Source: Dethiosulfovibrio peptidovorans | Lineage (GTDB): Bacteria; Synergistota; Synergistia; Synergistales; Dethiosulfovibrionaceae | Assembly: GCA_002748665.1 (NCBI GenBank) | Contig: PDTB01000015.1 | Coordinates: 186,001 to 250,000 of the forward strand | Length of the DNA stretch: 64,000 nucleotides | Direction of reading: 5' to 3' | Shown here: piece by piece, positions 52,801 to 60,080 of the stretch | How positions within the stretch are numbered: position 1 is the first letter of the stretch | How the letters are laid out: every line of letters starts with the position of its first letter | The notes under the pieces: generated by a model | What the model saw: the letters and a program-made list of their open reading frames with translations, nothing else | Databases searched by the model: none | What the model was told of the DNA's origin: nothing | Translations under genes and position numbers: made by a program

Positions 52801-53403
52801 CGACGAAACTACAGAGAGAGCCCCTTCATCAGTGCTCACCAGAAGTTGAGCGTTCACTGATAGCCCCTTCCATGCTCCGTCCCCCGAAATAGCCCAGTTT
52901 TGCCCTTCCCGAAGAATTTGACATCGATCCACAGACCATTCCAAGCCACTCATGGATCGGATGCGATGCACATCCAGTTGCCCCAGCTCTATTGAGGGAG
53001 ACGCTTTACCCTTTTGAGGAATTATATGAGACACTCGTTCTTCGCAGATCTGTGTTCCCTCAAGAGAGACCTGTGCCAGTCGCAGGCGTCCCGCCAGGAG
53101 AGTCACAAGATCGAGACGGGCAAAGAGACGCTCCACAGTAGCAACTGAGGTTCCCTGGCTATCGGCCAGATTCAGTCCCCGGAGATCATAGCCTCTTAGA
53201 GGATTGCCATCGACAGCCTTTATCGATAGAGTTCCGCCATTTAAAACACTCCCTTCTGCCTCAAGAGCTTGTCGGACGATTTCCCCTCCGAAGGGAACTC
53301 CGAGTGCCATTGCGATAACGATCAGAATCAAAAGAGCTAAAAGGCCCGTACAAAGTTTCTTTGTCAACTTTTTTCCTCCAAAAACTGTGGATATCGTGGA
53401 CAA
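49816..53403 (-). CDS. Giant AsmA/TamB-like envelope protein (paralogue 2)
   Basis: Protein of 1195 residues with a membrane anchor at about 17-38 (LCTGLLALLILIVIAMALGV). A long beta-rich body of SGxLxL/GxVxLxG units follows, as in AsmA/TamB/YhdP proteins. Conserved with the 2756-6007 protein are DGNPLRGYDLRGLNLAD after the anchor, CVGEVNLKALNSFLGAL, and GYSRNDFREVQLHLGG near the C-terminus, with a helical tail ending IVGGSDDP. It is probably a periplasm-spanning lipid-transport or outer-membrane biogenesis factor. It is followed by the PpiC-type foldase gene on the opposite strand and preceded by a secreted nuclease gene. Confidence 0.75.
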   Translation of the reverse strand: MSTISTVFGGKKLTKKLCTGLLALLILIVIAMALGVPFGGEIVRQALEAEGSVLNGGTLSIKAVDGNPLRGYDLRGLNLADSQGTSVATVERLFARLDLVTLLAGRLRLAQVSLEGTQICEERVSHIIPQKGKASPSIELGQLDVHRIRSMSGLEWSVDRCQILREGQNWAISGDGAWKGLSVNAQLLVSTDEGALSVVSSSVRVLGGEMRLAGKLLPQLSVSGDLSLALKRMEMLLPSLCSMDVQGELSMDYGLTGNLEDPRLSGIVSGRSLAVLGLPVPDISGAVRIDKDTLTFVNWRGASGDVLISGDGRLSSSGLIQVNAHARNLGLDPWLDFMPLSEDLAASVRTLDLSLFGPFDALKGVVSMDVSRGTVRGIAFSDLKGFGRLQEGGAIEVSGALSLLGGTVALKGGLDAVSRDMDLNVTVRGVQADLLPTGLGIPEDLEGLVDADLHVQRIPTSPTITGNVTIRKPRAVGVAFSHATGTIQYDDGLIRLPSFTLSVADGVLVGAGRFRFSPELKTSFRGTVQGVQGAGLVRILPSLENLALKGSVDGRWTYRQIGSGSGRLTAKLKSQEINFVNVLPLARPHLDLVLNGDKLTVREGIASLYGGKLALSGDLFLKSGAMNFSGQLREMKSKELFQGLGDLEGEGIVDARFSLTGSVGAPKIHVSAQAPRIDVGFFPLENLSVRLDTDGDRLVSVMKGQLGGAPLTGGGWVRLSSGKKKGALDLEAMVDGLDIRGFMPKDVSMGGTVSGKLHLLGPLGRSKLYARAVAPRIQVGNVSFVSADLGGYLRRGDDVSFRASSLFGDRRIVASCDLVPQEGAWGIRFVASGKDVPLTALSPVLEGVGSGRVNLDLTGLWSRGRLNASGRGSSEEISIAGLHLRSVDIPLTLTEKKLRVMEGRAQVYGGKAVADLGVAFGRKTWKGRVSVVSADLAPLMRDCTDLSGSMAGSVDVRLDISGIAGRAFLMNIDGYLKGRSVEFRDFAVLKSVTKGVPLKIRDISANFNLSGNELFILPGGRASAWPHDPVFKYVAASGSVRWGNAVTSQKGEELDLLCVGEVNLKALNSFLGALKSILNASILDKIRDPRVLVSDLLGELVGGYSRNDFREVQLHLGGSREAPEVSELRIKDETPMGSSIPSLPGDSETTEPKIRIKVDIPTGEGGSQGDEAGDQVKDQILEGLIQQIVGGSDDP

Positions 53404-53460
53404 ACCTGTGGATAAGTGGTGGGTTGACCTGTGAATTAGCGTTGGACAAAGAGTTATCCA

Positions 53461-54222
53461 CTACATATGTTCTACCTGTTTGATTGAGCCAATCTCCATC
53501 TCAGGCCCCCCATATCCGGACACGACCTTCCCCGTCACAGTGACGACCGAGCCTGGACAAAAAAGGCCCGGGGAGAGCGACGATATCACTGGCTGCCTGA
53601 GTCGAAGCCGCAAAGAGCTATCCTTCAGGTACACCGTCAGAAAAGCTTTGGTAACAACGGTGCGACTGATCACTCCAGTAACTGAGAGAAAGTGTCCTCT
53701 CAATGCAGTAATCTCAGATGAAACCTGAGCTGGAGTATACGCTCTTCTTCGGGCAATACCCCACAACCCCGACCTTGACGATCTTCCCTGGCTTACCCCA
53801 CGTTCCACCAGATCAAGATGCTCCAAACCGTCTCCCATGGGGAGAGGAAGAGCCAGCCCCATGGCACAAAGCTCCTCAGCCAAAAGCCGTGGTCCTTCGG
53901 GACCTGTAAACCATACGTGAGCCAGAGTGCGGCCGTACCGATCAATCCCCCGAATCTCCAACTCCACATCCCGGGAAGCGATCATGGCCACGGCGGCCCG
54001 ACGGGCCTCCATCCCTAACTCTTCGACACCCCGCACTGGATGATGAAGCTCGGGGGTGTCGATCAACAAGCATCGGACGTTTATTTCTCCATGGGCACAT
54101 CGCACTCGATAGGTGTCGCCATCAAGCACATCGAGAACTCGGGCCTCATCTCCCCAGAGCTCCCCTCCCCACATGAGCAAGCTTATCGTCAGGACGAGGC
54201 AACACACAGCACGTCGGAACAC
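53461..54222 (-). CDS. Secreted thermonuclease-like protein with C-terminal OB-fold
   Basis: Protein of 253 residues. The signal peptide (CCLVLTISLLMWGGELWG) is followed by a staphylococcal-nuclease domain: VLDVLDGDTYRVRC, VRCLLIDTPELHHP, MEARRAAVAMI, DRYGRTLAHVWF. These carry the Asp and Arg residues of the family (D in LDGDT, R in VRCLLID, E in GMEAR, R in YGRTL). The C-terminal 80 residues (VTGVISRTVVTKAFLTVYLK, then GSVVTVTGKVV) look like an OB-fold nucleic-acid-binding domain. It likely degrades extracellular DNA or RNA. The gap of 57 nt to the AsmA-like gene holds nothing clear. Confidence 0.85.
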   Translation of the reverse strand: MFRRAVCCLVLTISLLMWGGELWGDEARVLDVLDGDTYRVRCAHGEINVRCLLIDTPELHHPVRGVEELGMEARRAAVAMIASRDVELEIRGIDRYGRTLAHVWFTGPEGPRLLAEELCAMGLALPLPMGDGLEHLDLVERGVSQGRSSRSGLWGIARRRAYTPAQVSSEITALRGHFLSVTGVISRTVVTKAFLTVYLKDSSLRLRLRQPVISSLSPGLFCPGSVVTVTGKVVSGYGGPEMEIGSIKQVEHM

Positions 54223-54960
54223 CGCAACGTCCTCCTTTATAAAACTCTTCCATGGGCTTTATATAATACCTTGTCCCACTGAAAAACGGGGAAGGTCTAA
54301 AAAGATCAATATCTTGAAACCCCTTTACTAAACCCAGGGCCTCCTGTGACCACAAAGATTCTGTGTAAGAGTCTATGAGAACAGAGTCAAGCCATGGGAA
54401 GGGATGGGAGGATTTTCAACGACCATGAACACCAAAGACTAAAAACTTAAATATTTATGAATAAGACTCTATTTAACAAAACATACGCGAAGAATTTTGC
54501 CATACGGACACCTCCAAAAACCTACATCCGAGTCTCCCAGCCTCAGGTCTTCCAGGATGGATCTACTTTTGAGCAATACAGGTTCTCAGGCACCCCTCCA
54601 CAAAGGCATGATGCTCTGACTTCCCCTGGAGTTCTTTGCCGGTAACCATATAGAGACTTTCAGTTATGCAGGGGCATGCTCCTCCAGAAATTGACTTATG
54701 AAGCGCTCACGGAAAGGGCCTTTTGTCTGGAACCCCTCGCTGCATAGAGGTTGGGGCTGATATCCCTGATCACGACCACCACGAAAAGGATTTTCTCGAG
54801 GAACGATCGTGACCTGTCTCGCCAGCTCAACAGATTAAGAGTAGAAAGAACGTCATCCGCTTTCATACAAGATACGCATCTTTAGTGGCAAAGATCAGTA
54901 TATGATTGTTATTATCGTGCGTTTTAAAAGGCTGATTTATGCTGACCTTTAACAGTCTTC
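54223..54960. other. Gene-poor region with repeat copy B
   Basis: About 740 nt without a convincing gene. It contains repeat copy B (54506-54549) and a 57-codon open frame without a start signal on the minus strand (54664-54834). The latter may be the remains of a gene. No transposase could be recognised. Confidence 0.55.
54506..54549 (-). repeat. Dispersed intergenic repeat, copy B
   Basis: 44 nt almost identical, in reverse orientation, to the second half of copy A. The shared string covers ACCTACATCCGAGTCTC and CAGCCTCAGGTC, with one or two changes. Similarity stops sharply after the CAGGTC. Confidence 0.7.
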
Positions 54961-54989
54961 TTGCCCCTCGACGAACAGACCTCTATACT
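54961..54989 (+). promoter_or_regulatory. Promoter of the 37-residue membrane protein gene
   Basis: -35 TTGCCC (54961-54966), 17-nt spacer, -10 TATACT (54984-54989), about 55 nt upstream of the SD. Confidence 0.5.
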
Positions 54990-55048
54990 TATCATGTGAA
55001 AACTGACCTCAAGCACCGCACATCGCCACAGAAAGGGAGGAATGGACC

Positions 55049-55162
55049 ATGAATACTGTAGCATTTGTCGTCGCCTACTTGGCGCTGTCGGCTTGCGTAC
55101 TCTGGCACAGAGAACTGCTGGAAAAGATCCATACGGTCCGTCAGCAAACACAGGGTGATTGA
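55049..55162 (+). CDS. 37-residue single-pass membrane protein
   Basis: Starts MNTVAFVVAYLALSACVLW and continues with a charged tail (HRELLEKIHTVRQQTQGD). It is one hydrophobic helix (about 3-19) plus a short amphipathic cytoplasmic tail. AAGGGAGG lies 8 nt before the ATG, a promoter lies upstream and a hairpin terminator downstream, so it is a complete single-gene unit. No family recognised. Confidence 0.65.
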   Translation: MNTVAFVVAYLALSACVLWHRELLEKIHTVRQQTQGD

Positions 55163-55178
55163 TTTCACACCCCACAGG

Positions 55179-55208
55179 GGTACCGCCCAACACGGTGCCT
55201 TTTCTTTT
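55179..55208 (+). terminator. Intrinsic terminator after the small membrane protein gene
   Basis: Stem GGTACCG / CGGTGCC (one G-U pair) with a 7-nt loop, then TTTTCTTTT. Confidence 0.65.
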
Positions 55209-55268
55209 GGGCACCTCTAAAACCTAACATCCGTAATCTCCCAGTCTCAGGGTCGTTTAGAGGTTCCC
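55209..55268 (-). repeat. Dispersed intergenic repeat, copy C
   Basis: Diverged copy in the same orientation as B (CCTAACATCCG, ATCTCCCAGTCTCAGGGTCG). It is bounded by a perfect 9-nt inverted repeat, ACCTCTAAA (55213-55221) and TTTAGAGGT (55256-55264). Copies A and B have the left end (CCTCTAAAAACC-like) but not the right one. Confidence 0.6.
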
Positions 55269-55276
55269 TTTTGGTA

Positions 55277-55969
55277 TTATCGACCTTCATACCGGCCCTG
55301 CTCAGCCAAATCGAGCAGGGCCGGTCTATTGATCAAGAGTACGGTAGATCGCTCCACCCGCAGGAGCCCCCGTTCAGTCATATTGGCAAAGATACGGGAC
55401 AGGGTCTCCGGTGTGGTCCCCAGAATCGCGGCCAGCTGTCCCTTCGAGCTCTCCAGAACCACAGCATCGGGACTCCCTTGCTTCTCGTGCAGGTATATCA
55501 AGTAGGTGGCTAATCGACCGGGCACTTCCTTGAGGGCCAGCCCCTCAATCTGAGTCGTAAGCTGCCGCATCCTCATGGACAAGCTCCCAAGCATCGAGAG
55601 AGCCAGTTGAGGCTCCTTACCAATGAGTTCCAAAAAAGTAACCCTGGGAAAGAGCAAAAGCTCGCAGTCGGATAGGGCTTGGGCCGAAGCGGGGTAGCAC
55701 CCTTCTGAAAACAGGGTGACCTGGGCAAAAAGATCGCCAGGCCGGCAGATACGAAAAATAACCTCCTTCCCCTCTGAAGACATTTTGTAGATCTTGACCT
55801 GTCCCGTAACCACCACGAAACAACCTTCCCCAGGGTCTCCCTGAGCAAAGAGGATCTCTTTCTTTCGACGTCGTTTGATCACAGCAACCGAGGCCACTCG
55901 TTCCAGAGCCGTCGGAGGAAGGCCCCAAAATCCCGTTATCTCACGAAGCACCTCTGACCTCTCCATCAC
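55277..55969 (-). CDS. Crp/Fnr-family transcription regulator (HcpR-like by context)
   Basis: Protein of 230 residues. The N-terminal cyclic-nucleotide-binding-like beta roll contains EILFAQGDPGEGCFVVVTGQ and ICRPGDLFAQVTLFSEG. The C-terminal winged helix contains VPGRLATYLIYL and SSKGQLAAILGTTPETLSRIF, which holds the recognition helix. No N-terminal Cys cluster of classical FNR is seen. It is divergent from the DUF2249-CMD gene and hcp, the arrangement of nitrosative-stress regulators such as HcpR. A Crp/Fnr-like half-site pair lies upstream of the divergent genes. Confidence 0.87.
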   Translation of the reverse strand: MMERSEVLREITGFWGLPPTALERVASVAVIKRRRKKEILFAQGDPGEGCFVVVTGQVKIYKMSSEGKEVIFRICRPGDLFAQVTLFSEGCYPASAQALSDCELLLFPRVTFLELIGKEPQLALSMLGSLSMRMRQLTTQIEGLALKEVPGRLATYLIYLHEKQGSPDAVVLESSKGQLAAILGTTPETLSRIFANMTERGLLRVERSTVLLINRPALLDLAEQGRYEGR

Positions 55970-55995
55970 AAAAACACCTCCTTGTTTTCAACCGT

Positions 55996-56014
55996 AGGGC
56001 ACCTCCTGTGCCCT
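55996..56014 (-). promoter_or_regulatory. Palindrome just upstream of the Crp/Fnr regulator gene
   Basis: Perfect AGGGCAC-ctcct-GTGCCCT inverted repeat 27 nt upstream of the start codon. It could be an autoregulatory operator or an mRNA hairpin. Confidence 0.45.
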
Positions 56015-56065
56015 CCCGGCTTGGGACGACATCCGCCTCGCCCCAGTCGATACTTCACGACGGCA

Positions 56066-56140
56066 GGTCAAAAATACGAACCTCGAATGGGCTCCGTCGA
56101 AACCACCTGAGGCGAGTTTCTGAGTTTTCAGAGGTTTCCC
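56066..56140 (+). repeat. Dispersed intergenic repeat, copy D
   Basis: Diverged copy in the same orientation as A, sharing GGTCAAA.ATACG, GGGCTC, CGAAAC.ACCTGAGGC and TTTTCAGAGG with similar spacing. It lies in the divergent promoter region between the regulator and the DUF2249-CMD gene. Confidence 0.55.
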
Positions 56141-56151
56141 GTAGTTTCTTT

Positions 56152-56196
56152 TTGATCTCTCTCAAGGTAACCGTCATCGTCTTGTCTCATTATAGA
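56152..56196 (+). promoter_or_regulatory. FNR-like binding site and promoter of the DUF2249-CMD/hcp operon
   Basis: TTGA-tctctc-TCAA (56152-56165) matches the TTGA-N6-TCAA half-site spacing of the Crp/Fnr family. A -10-like TATAGA lies at 56191-56196, which would place the site near -44, close to the class II activator position. The regulator encoded divergently is the natural candidate. Confidence 0.6.
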
Positions 56197-56239
56197 ACTC
56201 AAAGAGAGGCCTCATCCAAGGAGCAAGGAGGATATCGTT

Positions 56240-56953
56240 ATGACAAAAAAATGGAACCACAAAAAAGAAGAATTCCGCATTATGGACGTACGTCAAGCCA
56301 AGGGGAACTTTCTTCCCAACCTGTTGAAGACCTGCCGTTCCCTGAAGGTCGGCGATGGAATCTGCATCGTTCAAACCTTCGAACCTGTCCCCCTGTACTC
56401 GGCCCTTGCCGAGTTGGGATTTGAGCACGAGACAGAGCGGATCTCGGATCGGGAATACCGAGTCTGGTTCTGCCGAACCCAGGGTGGAACGTCCCTCTAC
56501 GACAAAACGGGGGACATGCCCCTGAAGCCCACAGCTATCCTGAATTTCAAGAAGGTGGATCAAGATCTGGCGTCCCGGGTGGTGGATTTTTGGCAGCTGA
56601 TCTGGGGAAAAGAGAACCCAGCCATAGACATGAAAACCAAGCTGCTGCTGTCGTTGACCAATGGCGTTGGAGCTGGTCGATTCCGACAGGCAACTCGGGA
56701 GCTGATCAAAACCTACGCCCTGGGAACAACCGTCGAAGAGTTGGACGAGGTATTCTCCCTCATGACTTGGAACGGCGGCATTGGCACCTTCGCATCGGAG
56801 ATCGGTCCATCCCCTCTCTTTGGGGCTTATCAGCTGATCAAGGACATGGAGAATCGAGGCGTTGACCGATTGACCATAGTAACCAAGCTCACCGAGATCT
56901 ACGGCGAATCAAATCCCCAGGTCAGCGTAGCCGGCGGCGTCGAGGGGGCCTAG
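56240..56953 (+). CDS. DUF2249 - carboxymuconolactone-decarboxylase-like fusion protein
   Basis: Protein of 237 residues. The first about 85 residues (IMDVRQAKGNFLPNLLKTCR, VQTFEPVPLYSALAELGFEH) match the DUF2249 layout, small domains often found with hybrid cluster proteins and NO-related genes. The second half (KTKLLLSLTNGVGAGRFRQATRELIKTYALG-like helices) resembles a carboxymuconolactone decarboxylase/AhpD fold, but the redox CxxC of AhpD is absent. It lies 61 nt before hcp on the same strand, so it is probably co-transcribed and part of the nitrosative-stress response. AAGGAGG is 8 nt upstream of the ATG. Confidence 0.75.
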   Translation: MTKKWNHKKEEFRIMDVRQAKGNFLPNLLKTCRSLKVGDGICIVQTFEPVPLYSALAELGFEHETERISDREYRVWFCRTQGGTSLYDKTGDMPLKPTAILNFKKVDQDLASRVVDFWQLIWGKENPAIDMKTKLLLSLTNGVGAGRFRQATRELIKTYALGTTVEELDEVFSLMTWNGGIGTFASEIGPSPLFGAYQLIKDMENRGVDRLTIVTKLTEIYGESNPQVSVAGGVEGA

Positions 56954-57014
56954 ACGATATAGAAGATAGCACATCCATTTAACCGGAAAGATTCACAGGA
57001 GGGGAGGATCATTG

Positions 57015-58676
57015 ATGTTTTGCTTTCAATGTCAGGAATGTGCCCGAAACACGGGATGCACCGTTCAGGGAGTTTGCGGGAAAAAAGAAAGCACCGCCAT
57101 CCTCCAGGACTTATTGCTTTACATCCTGAAAGGAATCGGAATCTGGGGAATGATGGCCAACGAACTGGAGGTGCTTGAGGACCAGGATGGCCAGATAATG
57201 GCCGAAGGGCTTTTCGCCACCATTACCAACGCTAACTGGGATGATGATCGATTCGTCCAGATGATAGGCGAAGCCCTGATCCATCGGGATACCCTGAAAA
57301 ACCGCACTCTCAAAGCATACCGGGAACGTTACGGACGTGATTTCGACAAAGTCGTTCACGACGCTGCGACCTGGATACCTTCCGATCAGGAATCCTTTTT
57401 CAGTAAAGCCCAAGAGGTCGGTGTCTTGTCCACAAAAGACGAGGATGTTCGCTCTCTCAGGGAAATGCTCATCATCGGACTCAAGGGGATCGCCGCCTAC
57501 ACCGACCACGCCTCGATTTTGGGATACCGGGATCATTCCATCGAATTGTTCTTTATGGAGGCCATGGCCTCCACAACGGAGGATCGAACTACCGACGATA
57601 TGGTGAGGTTGATCATGAAGGCCGGAGAGGTAGCGGTTACCTCCATGGCACTACTGGATCGAGCCAACACAGAGACCTACGGTCACCCAGAGATCACATC
57701 GGTGAATCTGGGCGTCCGGTCCAACCCAGCGATTCTCATCAGCGGGCACGACCTTCGAGATCTGGAAGAGCTGCTGAAGCAAACCGAGGGAACCGGTGTG
57801 GACGTCTACACTCACGGAGAGATGCTTCCAGCGCATTACTACCCATTCTTTAAACAGTACGACCATTTCGTGGGGAACTACGGCAACGCCTGGTGGCAAC
57901 AGAACGACGAATTCGAGGCCTTCAACGGTGCGATCCTCATGACCACTAACTGCCTGGTTCCCCTCCGTTCCAAAGACACCTACGGCGACCGCCTGTTCAC
58001 CACAGGCATGACAGGGTATCCCGGAATCATTCACATCCCTGACCGAAAAGGCGACAAACCGAAGGATTTCTCCGACGTGATAGCCAAAGCTAAGGGGTGT
58101 CCGCCACCCACCGAACTGGAGACCGGAAGCATCGTAGGAGGTTTCGCCCATAACCAGGTCATGGCCTTAGCCGACAAGGTCGTGGAAGCCGTTACCTCGG
58201 GAGCCATCAAGCGGTTCATCGTCATGGCCGGATGCGACGGGCGCCACAAGTCCCGAGCATACTACACCGACGTAGCTGTGGCATTGCCACAGGACACGGT
58301 GATTTTGACAGCAGGGTGTGCCAAGTACCGATATAACAAACTGAACCTCGGCGACATCGGAGGTATCCCGCGAGTTCTGGACGCTGGTCAGTGCAATGAC
58401 TCCTACTCCCTGGCCATGATTGCTCTGAAGCTCAAGGAGATCTTCGGTCTGAATGACATAAACGACCTGCCTATCTCCTATGATATCGCCTGGTACGAAC
58501 AAAAGGCCGTCGCCGTGCTCCTGGCCTTATTGTTCCTGGGGGTGAAAAATATCCGCCTAGGGCCTACCCTACCAGGTTTTCTCTCACCTAATGTAGCCAA
58601 GCTCTTGGTAGAGACCTTCGAAATTAAGGGCATTGAGACCGTGGAAAGCGACGTATCAGCTATAATGGTGGGTTAA
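57015..58676 (+). CDS. hcp: Hybrid cluster protein (hydroxylamine / S-nitrosylation-linked NO reductase)
   Basis: Fe-S protein of 553 residues that reduces hydroxylamine or NO. The N-terminal cluster motif is [20 protein letters not shown] (Cys 3, 6, 15, 21: C-x2-C-x8-C-x5-C), the spacing seen in strict anaerobes. Hybrid-cluster ligands are visible in [23 protein letters not shown] (Cys), [30 protein letters not shown] and [15 protein letters not shown] 57015 is preferred to TTG 57012, with GGAGGGGAGG upstream. A terminator follows. Confidence 0.94.
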   Translation: MFCFQCQECARNTGCTVQGVCGKKESTAILQDLLLYILKGIGIWGMMANELEVLEDQDGQIMAEGLFATITNANWDDDRFVQMIGEALIHRDTLKNRTLKAYRERYGRDFDKVVHDAATWIPSDQESFFSKAQEVGVLSTKDEDVRSLREMLIIGLKGIAAYTDHASILGYRDHSIELFFMEAMASTTEDRTTDDMVRLIMKAGEVAVTSMALLDRANTETYGHPEITSVNLGVRSNPAILISGHDLRDLEELLKQTEGTGVDVYTHGEMLPAHYYPFFKQYDHFVGNYGNAWWQQNDEFEAFNGAILMTTNCLVPLRSKDTYGDRLFTTGMTGYPGIIHIPDRKGDKPKDFSDVIAKAKGCPPPTELETGSIVGGFAHNQVMALADKVVEAVTSGAIKRFIVMAGCDGRHKSRAYYTDVAVALPQDTVILTAGCAKYRYNKLNLGDIGGIPRVLDAGQCNDSYSLAMIALKLKEIFGLNDINDLPISYDIAWYEQKAVAVLLALLFLGVKNIRLGPTLPGFLSPNVAKLLVETFEIKGIETVESDVSAIMVG

Positions 58677-58683
58677 AGACGTA

Positions 58684-58723
58684 AAAAAGCAGGGCCTGAG
58701 ACGGAACCCAAGCCCTGCTTTTT
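58684..58723 (+). terminator. Intrinsic terminator after hcp
   Basis: 12-bp stem AAAAAGCAGGGC / GCCCTGCTTTTT with a 16-nt loop. It can act in both directions and may also serve the convergent gene ending at 58766. Confidence 0.85.
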
Positions 58724-58765
58724 AACTGCGATATCCATGTACACGTCTTGCTCTGAACCCAATAA

Positions 58766-59719
58766 TTATGTCACGCCTCTTTTTTGGAAGGTCGACATCA
58801 TTGCATCGGACTCCTCACCGGAGATCACGACCACTCGCTCGCCTAAAAGGGTTTCAGCCGTAGACAGAAGAGTGGCATTACATATTTCAATGATCGCTGG
58901 AAGTCCCGGCTCACCTTCAGGACCAGAAAGAAAAAGTTTTTCAAGAGCGTCCCACTGGGCGCATAGGCTTTTTCCCTCTATTGGGACGATGAGGCAGGGT
59001 CCTTTGGCTCCGTCCATTTGAACGACTAGGGCGGATTGACAGTTGCCGTCAGAATCGATCTTGCTTCGAGCTACAACAGTCCAACGCCCACCCAGAACAG
59101 GCAGGTCTTTAACAGCCTCGCTCAACCTGGGAAGAGGAGAGACCTCGCCTTGACCATCACTCTTTCCTACAAGCTGCCCAACTCCCAGAAGAGGATAATC
59201 GGGTGTTCCCGACACAAAAAGCATTATTTGCCTCTGCTCATCAAAAAGCCCCTCCTGGTGTATCCCTTTACGGCAGATCTCAATGATGCCTCGGATAGCG
59301 TACAGCATGGCGAGAACCTCGTCATTATCGGGCATACGAAAATCCTGTATAACATTGTCGTATACCAAGGGCTCGGGGCACAACCCCTCCGTTGGCTGAC
59401 ATTCGATGGATTGATACCACTCAATAGCATCTGCGGGCAGAGAGTCCCAGCTACCGATAGTACACGTGAAAAAATGAAGGTTATCCCTGAGCTGTAACGT
59501 ACCTGAGTTGAAGAGAGACATAAAACCACGATGAAGGGATACCCCCACCTTATTGTTTGCCGGATCCACCGACAAAACAACCAAAAGGGGATTCCGTTCG
59601 CCAGGCACAGCGACGAAAAACGACGGCAGTTCCTCATTCTCCAACAGCTCGTGAATGCCTTGAAGTTCGACACAAGCTGTAACTAACGCACGAGCGTTAT
59701 TTCGATGAAGCTCATCCAT
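58766..59719 (-). CDS. Conserved-looking protein of unknown function
   Basis: Protein of 317 residues starting MDELHRNNARALVTACVELQ. It has no signal peptide and no membrane segment. It seems to hold two similar halves: a strand-rich part with FFVAVPGERNPLLVVLSVD and later LFVSGTPDYPLLGVGQLVG, and a second part with WTVVARSKIDSDGNCQSALV and CLIVPIEGKSLCAQWDALEK. The C-terminus ERVVVISGEESDAMMSTF is hydrophilic. ATG 59719 has AGGAGG 7 nt upstream. No family recognised. A small gene candidate (59770-59937) precedes it. Confidence 0.7.
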   Translation of the reverse strand: MDELHRNNARALVTACVELQGIHELLENEELPSFFVAVPGERNPLLVVLSVDPANNKVGVSLHRGFMSLFNSGTLQLRDNLHFFTCTIGSWDSLPADAIEWYQSIECQPTEGLCPEPLVYDNVIQDFRMPDNDEVLAMLYAIRGIIEICRKGIHQEGLFDEQRQIMLFVSGTPDYPLLGVGQLVGKSDGQGEVSPLPRLSEAVKDLPVLGGRWTVVARSKIDSDGNCQSALVVQMDGAKGPCLIVPIEGKSLCAQWDALEKLFLSGPEGEPGLPAIIEICNATLLSTAETLLGERVVVISGEESDAMMSTFQKRGVT

Positions 59720-59769
59720 AAGCAATCCTCCTCACGGTCATGGTACCCACAAAATCCACCATGATCCGA

Positions 59770-59937
59770 TTATTCTACCCCCTTATCAGCGATCCGTGTA
59801 CAGCGGCCACGCAGTACTATCTTTGCCAGCCAACGTGAGAACTCAGGAACAGCCAAGATTCTGACTGCTGCGCTTCGAGATCGATTTATCAAGAGTAGTA
59901 TCGTAACGTTGTTCCTCTCTATATCATTGACAGACAT
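59770..59937 (-). CDS. Possible 55-residue basic protein
   Basis: Frame of 55 residues starting MSVNDIERNNVTILLLINR and rich in R, I and L (FSRWLAKIVLRGR). GAGGA lies 8 nt before the ATG, and the frame ends 50 nt before the next gene on the same strand. It is short and has no recognised relatives, so it may be spurious. Confidence 0.35.
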   Translation of the reverse strand: MSVNDIERNNVTILLLINRSRSAAVRILAVPEFSRWLAKIVLRGRCTRIADKGVE

Positions 59938-60013
59938 CGTGACCATCCTCAGCTGTCATGGGTTATACTAGAGTCGTGAGCCTGGCTGCAGGCATAGGCA
60001 CCTATCGGACAAA

Positions 60014-60080
60014 CGGAGGTACAAAGTTGTGAATGAAAAACACACGATACCTCCGGCGGTTCTTATCGCCGGAGGTATCG
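60014..60080 (+). promoter_or_regulatory. Alternative RNA structures over the iadA SD and early codons
   Basis: A perfect 14-bp hairpin (60045-60058 with 60067-60080, 8-nt loop) lies just inside the coding sequence. Its 5' arm contains TACCTCCG (60048-60055), the exact complement of the SD stretch CGGAGGTA (60014-60021), and its 3' arm repeats that SD stretch. The two pairings exclude each other, giving an SD-blocked and an SD-free form. Confidence 0.5.

Noticed and set aside
14152-54645. Short peptide KTYIRVSQPQV shared by frames at 14152-14607 and 54457-54645
   Set aside because: It results from translating two copies of the non-coding repeat; copy C is not open in that frame.
54664-54834. 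57-codon open frame on the minus strand (contains GFQTKGPFRERFISQFLEEH)
   Set aside because: It looks protein-like but has no start codon with SD and no recognised family; at most the remains of a gene.
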